Shown here piece by piece: positions 39,988-44,054 of a stretch of 44,054 nucleotides of DNA. The DNA comes from CAZGVW01 sp964529265 (GTDB taxonomy: Bacteria; Planctomycetota; Phycisphaerae; Phycisphaerales; UBA1924). Positions within the stretch are counted from its first letter, which is position 1; each line of letters starts with the position of its first letter. The stretch covers positions 1-44,054 of the forward strand of contig CAZGVW010000290.1 of assembly GCA_964529265.1 (NCBI GenBank), written 5' to 3'. A program made the translations under genes and the position numbers. The notes beneath the pieces were generated by a model. It worked only from the letters and a program-made list of their open reading frames with translations. It ran no database searches and was not told where the DNA came from.

Positions 39988-40100
39988 TTCCCGCCCCGCC
40001 GTCCGATTCCATCCTCGTCCCATCCGTCTCGACACAAGGGGGGCGCCACGCAGCGGCGCCCGTGCGAGAGTCTGCACGCCCCCGACCCGGAGGACCCCCC

Positions 40101-41432
40101 ATGCCCACACCCCTCCGCCTCCTCCTCACCACCCTCCTAGCAGCCCTCCTCCCCCTCCCCGCCCTCGCCGACGGCGCCTACCGCGCCGCCCTCCAGATCG
40201 AGAACGCCGAGATCCCCTTCATCTTCACCGTCACCGACCCGCCTTCAGATCGCTCCGAATCAGCCGCGCAGGCCCGGATTCTGAACTCCCCGGAGGTCAT
40301 CCCCGTCCAGGCCCGCTGGCTGCGCTCGGAAGCCGCCCAACCCCGCCTCATCCTCGATTTTCCGCACTACGACTCCCGCATCGAGATGACCCTCGACGCC
40401 GATGGCGCCCTGAGCGGCGAATGGACCAAGACCCAACGCGGCGGCGCACAAGCGTCCATCCCGATCAAGGCCGCGCCCGCCCTGCACTTCGGAGGCCATT
40501 CGCGCTTTCACCCCGAAACCGACTCCACGGGGATCCACGGAGGGGGGCTCCTCGACCATGGAATCGACGGCCGCTGGCGCATCGAGTTCGCGGAAAGCGG
40601 CCCGGCGATCGGAACGTTCAAAGCCGCCGGCTCCTGGTATCTGAACCTTGACTCAGGTGAGTCGATATGGGGGCTCACCGGCGCCATCGATACCCCCACC
40701 GGCGACTACCGCTTCCTCGATGGCGTGCTGAGGCTCAACTCCGATTCCCCCGACACCATCGCCCTCTCAGTCTTCGACGGCGCGCACGCCTTCCTCATCG
40801 AAGCGACAATTGACGAATCCCTGCAGCGAATGTCCGGAACTTTCTACTCCGGCGCGCACTGGCGCGAGTCGTTCACCGCCGAACGCATCAAAAGCGACGA
40901 ATACACACTCCCCGACCCCTTCTCCGAAGTCGCGATCAAGCCCGGGCAGACGAAATTCCGTCTCCCCGCGCTCGAAAACGCGAAATACGCGCACAAACCC
41001 GTGATTGTGCAGATTTTCGGCACGTGGTGCCCCAACTGCCACGACGAGGCCCCCGTCCTCCTCGACCTCTACAACCGCCACCACGCCCAGGGCCTCGAGA
41101 TCATCAGCCTCGCCTACGAGCACACCGGCGACGATGCGCGCAGCCGCGCACAAATCGAGCGTTTCCGCGAAAAATACGATATTCCGTGGGAAATCCTCGT
41201 CGGCGGCGCCAGCGACAAGACCCAGGCCGCCGCCACCCTCCCCGACCTCACCGCCGTGAAGGCCTTTCCCACCACGATCTTCATCAACCGCGACGGAACC
41301 GTCCGCGCCATCCACTCCGGCTTCGCCGGTCCCGCCACCGGCGAGAAACACGAAGACCTGAAACGCGAGTTCAACCGACTGACGCACGAAATGGTGGAAG
41401 AGCACAGAGAAGGCAAGAGTCGCGAAAATTGA
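40101..41432 (+). CDS. Exported protein with C-terminal TlpA-like thioredoxin domain
   Basis: A 443-residue exported protein. The signal peptide is LRLLLTTLLAALLPLPALA. Residues about 25-260 are a beta-rich domain without a clear family (RLILDFPHYDSRIEMTLD, GGHSRFHPETDSTGIHGG). Residues about 275-430 are a TlpA/AhpC-like thioredoxin fold with KPVIVQIFGTWCPNCHDEAP (Cys310, Cys313), EIISLAYEHTG and FPTTIFINRDGTVRAIHSGF. It likely acts as a periplasmic thiol-disulfide exchanger, perhaps in cytochrome maturation. GGAGGA lies 6 nt before ATG 40101. Confidence 0.85.
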   Translation: MPTPLRLLLTTLLAALLPLPALADGAYRAALQIENAEIPFIFTVTDPPSDRSESAAQARILNSPEVIPVQARWLRSEAAQPRLILDFPHYDSRIEMTLDADGALSGEWTKTQRGGAQASIPIKAAPALHFGGHSRFHPETDSTGIHGGGLLDHGIDGRWRIEFAESGPAIGTFKAAGSWYLNLDSGESIWGLTGAIDTPTGDYRFLDGVLRLNSDSPDTIALSVFDGAHAFLIEATIDESLQRMSGTFYSGAHWRESFTAERIKSDEYTLPDPFSEVAIKPGQTKFRLPALENAKYAHKPVIVQIFGTWCPNCHDEAPVLLDLYNRHHAQGLEIISLAYEHTGDDARSRAQIERFREKYDIPWEILVGGASDKTQAAATLPDLTAVKAFPTTIFINRDGTVRAIHSGFAGPATGEKHEDLKREFNRLTHEMVEEHREGKSREN

Positions 41433-41469
41433 TCGCATTTGTGCTTTTCGCTCTCCGCATTGTGCTTTT

Positions 41470-42042
41470 TCAATCCCCGTGCTTCTCGCGCAGCCGCGGG
41501 CTCAGCCGCAGCAGCAGATGCACCCGCTCGAACTCGTCCACCCAGTCCTGCAGCGTCGCAGCCATCTCCTCCGGCGGAACCGGCGCCCCCGGCAGCGGGC
41601 ACGCCGGCCCCAGTTGCTTCTGCGCCACGGCGCGATACCGGGTCAGCGTCCTGTCCCCCGTCAGCCCCACGAACGCGAAATCCTCGGCCATGAGGATGAC
41701 CGTCGGCACGCGCAACCCTTCGTTGATCATCACCTGCTCAGAAAGGTCCCGATGCTCGTCGCGATCGACCAGGCGCAGATCGATCTTGCCGCCCGCGGCT
41801 TCGGCGATGCGCGCCATGAGCGGGCACTGCTGCGCGCAGTCCCCGCACCACATGCCGGAGGTGACGAGCACGTTCATGCGGCGCTCGAACGCGCCGAGCA
41901 GGCCGCGCTGCGCATCGGTGAGCGCCGCCTCGTCGTGCACGCGCCGCCAGTTCTCCTGCTGCGCGGGGCTGCCGGTCGCGACGTAGCGGTCATAGGGCAA
42001 TGCCGCGGCGAACGTGCGGCTCAGGAAATCGGTGGTCAACAT
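41470..42042 (-). CDS. Thioredoxin-fold protein with CGDC active site
   Basis: A 190-residue cytoplasmic protein. The active site is LVTSGMWCGDCAQQCPLMAR with Cys66 and Cys69. It is followed by IDLRLVDRDEHRDLSEQVMI, GLRVPTVILMAEDFAFVG with the thioredoxin cis-proline, and a helical C-terminus. The CGDC site and the VPTVIL strand place it in the thioredoxin-like group of unknown substrates. ATG 42042 has TACCAT 7 nt upstream and no Shine-Dalgarno. Its promoter is back to back with that of obg (54 bp between starts). The strand composition flips inside this gene. Confidence 0.8.
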   Translation of the reverse strand: MLTTDFLSRTFAAALPYDRYVATGSPAQQENWRRVHDEAALTDAQRGLLGAFERRMNVLVTSGMWCGDCAQQCPLMARIAEAAGGKIDLRLVDRDEHRDLSEQVMINEGLRVPTVILMAEDFAFVGLTGDRTLTRYRAVAQKQLGPACPLPGAPVPPEEMAATLQDWVDEFERVHLLLRLSPRLREKHGD

Positions 42043-42049
42043 GCCTTGG

Positions 42050-42055
42050 ATGGTA
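42050..42055 (-). promoter_or_regulatory. -10 box (TACCAT) for leaderless thioredoxin-like gene
   Basis: TACCAT on the leftward strand lies 7 nt before ATG 42042. The sequence matches the -10 box of the ABC permease gene. Confidence 0.45.
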
Positions 42056-42083
42056 GGGCCGGCGCGTTCGGCCCGCGCCTCGC

Positions 42084-42089
42084 TACCCT
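42084..42089 (+). promoter_or_regulatory. -10 box (TACCCT) for leaderless obg
   Basis: TACCCT lies 7 nt before ATG 42097, with no Shine-Dalgarno. Confidence 0.45.
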
Positions 42090-42096
42090 TGTTCAC

Positions 42097-43140
42097 ATGC
42101 TTGCAGATGAAGCAGTGATCAGCGTGAAGGCCGGGAAGGGGGGAGATGGATGCATCTCGTTCCGGCGGGAGAAGTACATCCCGAAGGGCGGGCCGGACGG
42201 CGGCAACGGCGGGAAGGGGGGCGACATCATCGCGTTCGCGGACCCGAACGCGCAGACGCTGCTCGATTTCCGGGGGCAGCACCACTGGCGCGCGCCGGAC
42301 GGCGAGCGCGGCCGCGGGAAGGACCAGACCGGCGCGGACGGCGCGGACATGACGCTGCGGCTGCCGGCGGGGACGCTGATGTACAACGGCGAGACGGGGG
42401 AACTGATTCGCGACCTGGCGCCGGGGGACAACGTGGTGATTGCCCGCGGCGGGAAGGGCGGCTTCGGGAACACGCACTTCAAGACTTCGACGTCGCAGGC
42501 GCCGCAGAAGTTCACGCCGGGCGAGGAGGGCGAAACGTTCACGCTGCGGCTGGAGTTGAAACTGATCGCGGACGTGGGGCTGGTGGGGAAGCCGAACGCG
42601 GGGAAATCGACGCTGCTGCGCGCGGTGTCGCACGCGACGCCGAAGGTGGCGGACTACCCGTTCACCACGCTCTCGCCGCAACTGGGCATCGCGGAACTGG
42701 ACCCGGCGCGGCGGCTGGTGATCGCGGACATTCCGGGCCTGATCGAGGGCGCGGCGGAGGGCGCGGGGCTGGGGCACGATTTTCTGCGGCACATCGAGCG
42801 CACGCGCGTGATCGTGCACGTGGTGGAGATCGAGCCGGAGGACGGCAGCGACCCGGTGGAGAACTACCACGCGATCCGCAGGGAGTTGATGAACTACTCC
42901 GCGGAACTGGCGGAGAAGGATGAGATCATCGCGGTGAACAAGACTGACCTGCTCGGGAGCGATGAGGACCGCGAGGAGGCGGTGGGCCTGATGCGGGCGG
43001 CGCTGAAACTCGGGCGCGACGACGTGATCCTGGGTGTGAGCGGGGCGACGGGGCTGGGCGTCCGCGGGCTGCTGGAGGAGTGCTGGAAGAAGGTGGGAAG
43101 GGAGGAGCCGGCGTGGAGGGGGGTGGAGGGGCGCGAGTGA
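42097..43140 (+). CDS. obg: GTPase Obg
   Basis: Obg is an essential ribosome-associated GTPase involved in 50S assembly. The 347 residues have the Obg glycine-rich fold (KAGKGGDGCISFRREKYIPK, GPDGGNGGKGGDI, ARGGKGGFGNTHF) and a G domain. Its motifs are VGLVGKPNAGKSTLLRAV (G1), DYPFTTLSPQLG (G2), ADIPGLIEGAAEGAGLGHDF (G3) and AVNKTDLL (G4). A separate C-terminal OCT domain is absent or very short (REEPAWRGVEGRE). ATG 42097 matches the family N-terminus. A -10 box 7 nt upstream suggests a leaderless mRNA. Confidence 0.96.
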   Translation: MLADEAVISVKAGKGGDGCISFRREKYIPKGGPDGGNGGKGGDIIAFADPNAQTLLDFRGQHHWRAPDGERGRGKDQTGADGADMTLRLPAGTLMYNGETGELIRDLAPGDNVVIARGGKGGFGNTHFKTSTSQAPQKFTPGEEGETFTLRLELKLIADVGLVGKPNAGKSTLLRAVSHATPKVADYPFTTLSPQLGIAELDPARRLVIADIPGLIEGAAEGAGLGHDFLRHIERTRVIVHVVEIEPEDGSDPVENYHAIRRELMNYSAELAEKDEIIAVNKTDLLGSDEDREEAVGLMRAALKLGRDDVILGVSGATGLGVRGLLEECWKKVGREEPAWRGVEGRE

Positions 43141-43156
43141 CGCGCGCGTTGGGTGG

Positions 43157-43179
43157 CACTGGTGGCTTGTCCACCAGTG
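43157..43179. repeat. TGGCTTGTCC palindromic repeat, copy 3
   Basis: CTGGTGGCTTGTCCACCAG again, flanked by GGGTGGCA and GGCGGGTGG, between the convergent ends of obg and the last gene. The downstream TGCCACC (43209) can pair with the GGTGGCA before it, making a longer outer stem. Confidence 0.75.
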
Positions 43180-43223
43180 GCGGGTGGCCGAGGGCGCAAT
43201 CAACAGTGCCACCAAGCGCCACT

Positions 43224-44054
43224 CTAGTCGTCTCCCTCTTCTTCCCACTGCATGAGGTCCCGCTCGATGCTGCCCTCGGCGTGCAGTACGAGGGTATCGT
43301 AGAACTCTTTGACAGCAGGACGCGACGCATATTGAGTCGCTAAAGCGTGAGCGGATGCCTTGTCGCCAAGATGGCGCGGCGCTGGCTGACCAGGCGTTCC
43401 CGAGTGGACCCCGCTGATGGCGGTCCCGAACAACCTGCTACGCACTCTTTGCAAGCATTTTGCGCCGCACCTGTCAGCCGCGTCGAGGAGGTCGGCGACA
43501 AAGTCGTGTGCGCTGAAGACAACAGAGTGTTCCCAACTGTCCATCAGGTGGGCAGCGCCAACGATCTTCTCCTGGTCACCCGACTGAACCCATTCACGGA
43601 GGACCGCGAGCGCCTCCGGAAGACTGGATGCCGCCGCGCCGAACAGCGTGGGGAGCCAGAATCGCACCATGACACTGGCGTCCAAGTAGGCGTCGCGGAC
43701 TAGGCGGATGAGGTCAACGTGACTTGGAGCCGTGGTGATGCCCGGGAGGGATAGGCCGTGCCCGTTGTACGGCAACGGAGTCCAGTGTTCGCCTCGGGAA
43801 CCCGAGTGCTCGTCGACTGCCCGCACACGACGCAGGAGCATCTCAAGGGTCTGCTGAGGGCGGCGGGTCGAAGCAAACGCGATGAACTCCAGCACATCGT
43901 GGGCGTCTCCCTCCAGGCTCTGAACGCGCTCGATCCGAGACAGAAGGCGGTCGATATCGTCATTTGAGAGCTTCTTGGGGTCGAGCCCATACTCGGGGTG
44001 GAGGACATCAAGGACGGCTCTGGCCAGCGAGAGATCCGCATCCCACTCGATCGC
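43224..44054 (-). CDS. C-terminal part of an unrecognised helical-repeat protein
   Basis: The leftward frame is open from the window edge to the stop at 43224, so only the last 276 residues are seen and the start is outside. The sequence is helical, with HEAT/ARM-like spacing: LARAVLDVLHPEYG, DDIDRLLSRIERVQ, LPEALAVLREWVQSGDQEKI, SAHDFVADLLDAADR. It ends RDLMQWEEEGDD. I recognise no catalytic motif or family. The codon use is less GC-biased than the neighbours, suggesting transfer. A large NTPase or defence-type protein with a helical C-terminus is possible but not shown. Confidence 0.65.
   Translation of the reverse strand, partial: AIEWDADLSLARAVLDVLHPEYGLDPKKLSNDDIDRLLSRIERVQSLEGDAHDVLEFIAFASTRRPQQTLEMLLRRVRAVDEHSGSRGEHWTPLPYNGHGLSLPGITTAPSHVDLIRLVRDAYLDASVMVRFWLPTLFGAAASSLPEALAVLREWVQSGDQEKIVGAAHLMDSWEHSVVFSAHDFVADLLDAADRCGAKCLQRVRSRLFGTAISGVHSGTPGQPAPRHLGDKASAHALATQYASRPAVKEFYDTLVLHAEGSIERDLMQWEEEGDD

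Noticed and set aside
39930..40100. Upstream extension of the TlpA-like protein into the tRNA
   Set aside because: The extension overlaps tRNA-Pro; ATG 40101 has GGAGGA and a signal peptide directly after it.

Overview
The window looks like chromosomal DNA of a very GC-rich bacterium of the Planctomycetota, most likely class Phycisphaerae. The evidence is several secreted proteins that end in PEP-CTERM-type tails (V/IPAxG, a hydrophobic helix, then a run of arginines), secreted proteins ending in dockerin-like calcium repeats, a long three-helix Pro/Gln-rich protein of planctomycete type, and LPS-type genes. The order assignment is inference; no 16S rRNA is present.

Region 1 (1-5.0 kb) is an accessory cluster. 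A leftward run encodes a DUF2294 protein, the RNA-binding regulator CsrA, three tiny membrane proteins (Lmo0937-, DUF3309- and DUF3185-like) and a small HTH protein. Next come a lipoprotein with a collagen-like stalk and two OmpA-like domains, and a second DUF2294 gene. Two copies of a roughly 150-nt structured RNA, each with its own -10 box and intrinsic terminator, lie upstream of the DUF2294-csrA run and of the lipoprotein gene. I do not recognise this RNA; it is the best candidate here for something undescribed.

Region 2 (5.1-13.1 kb) holds secreted proteins: a dockerin-tailed protein, an HTH-TPR regulator followed by a PEP-CTERM protein, a trypsin-like protease with a dockerin-like tail, bioB, and two more PEP-CTERM proteins. 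Region 3 (13.4-22.5 kb) holds a long Pro/Gln-rich membrane protein, a DinB-like protein, a PfkB-type kinase, a Fur-family regulator, plsY with a glycosyltransferase, a divergent WaaP-like kinase and a periplasmic TPR protein.

Region 4 (22.6-31.7 kb) has ppdK, pabB with a Nudix hydrolase, a Gfo/Idh-like protein, the RNase P RNA gene, and a LolCDE/MacB-type ABC pair. Region 5 (31.8-39.7 kb) has cdaA with its YbbR/CdaR-like partner, a frameshifted glycosyltransferase, two lipoproteins, a DUF2752 protein, an EAL-CBS-degenerate GGDEF protein, and nuoA on its own. Region 6 (39.8 kb to the end) has tRNA-Pro(UGG), two thioredoxin-fold proteins, obg, and a truncated gene of less GC-rich character running off the right edge.

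Three properties cut across the genes. First, many genes lack a Shine-Dalgarno and instead have a TAnnnT -10 box 5-8 nt before the start codon, which suggests leaderless transcripts. Second, several families of short palindromic repeats are scattered between genes, and one sits inside the RNase P RNA. Third, by eye the + strand is G-rich up to about 23.7 kb, C-rich to about 41.75 kb and G-rich again after, regardless of gene direction; both switches fall inside intact genes.
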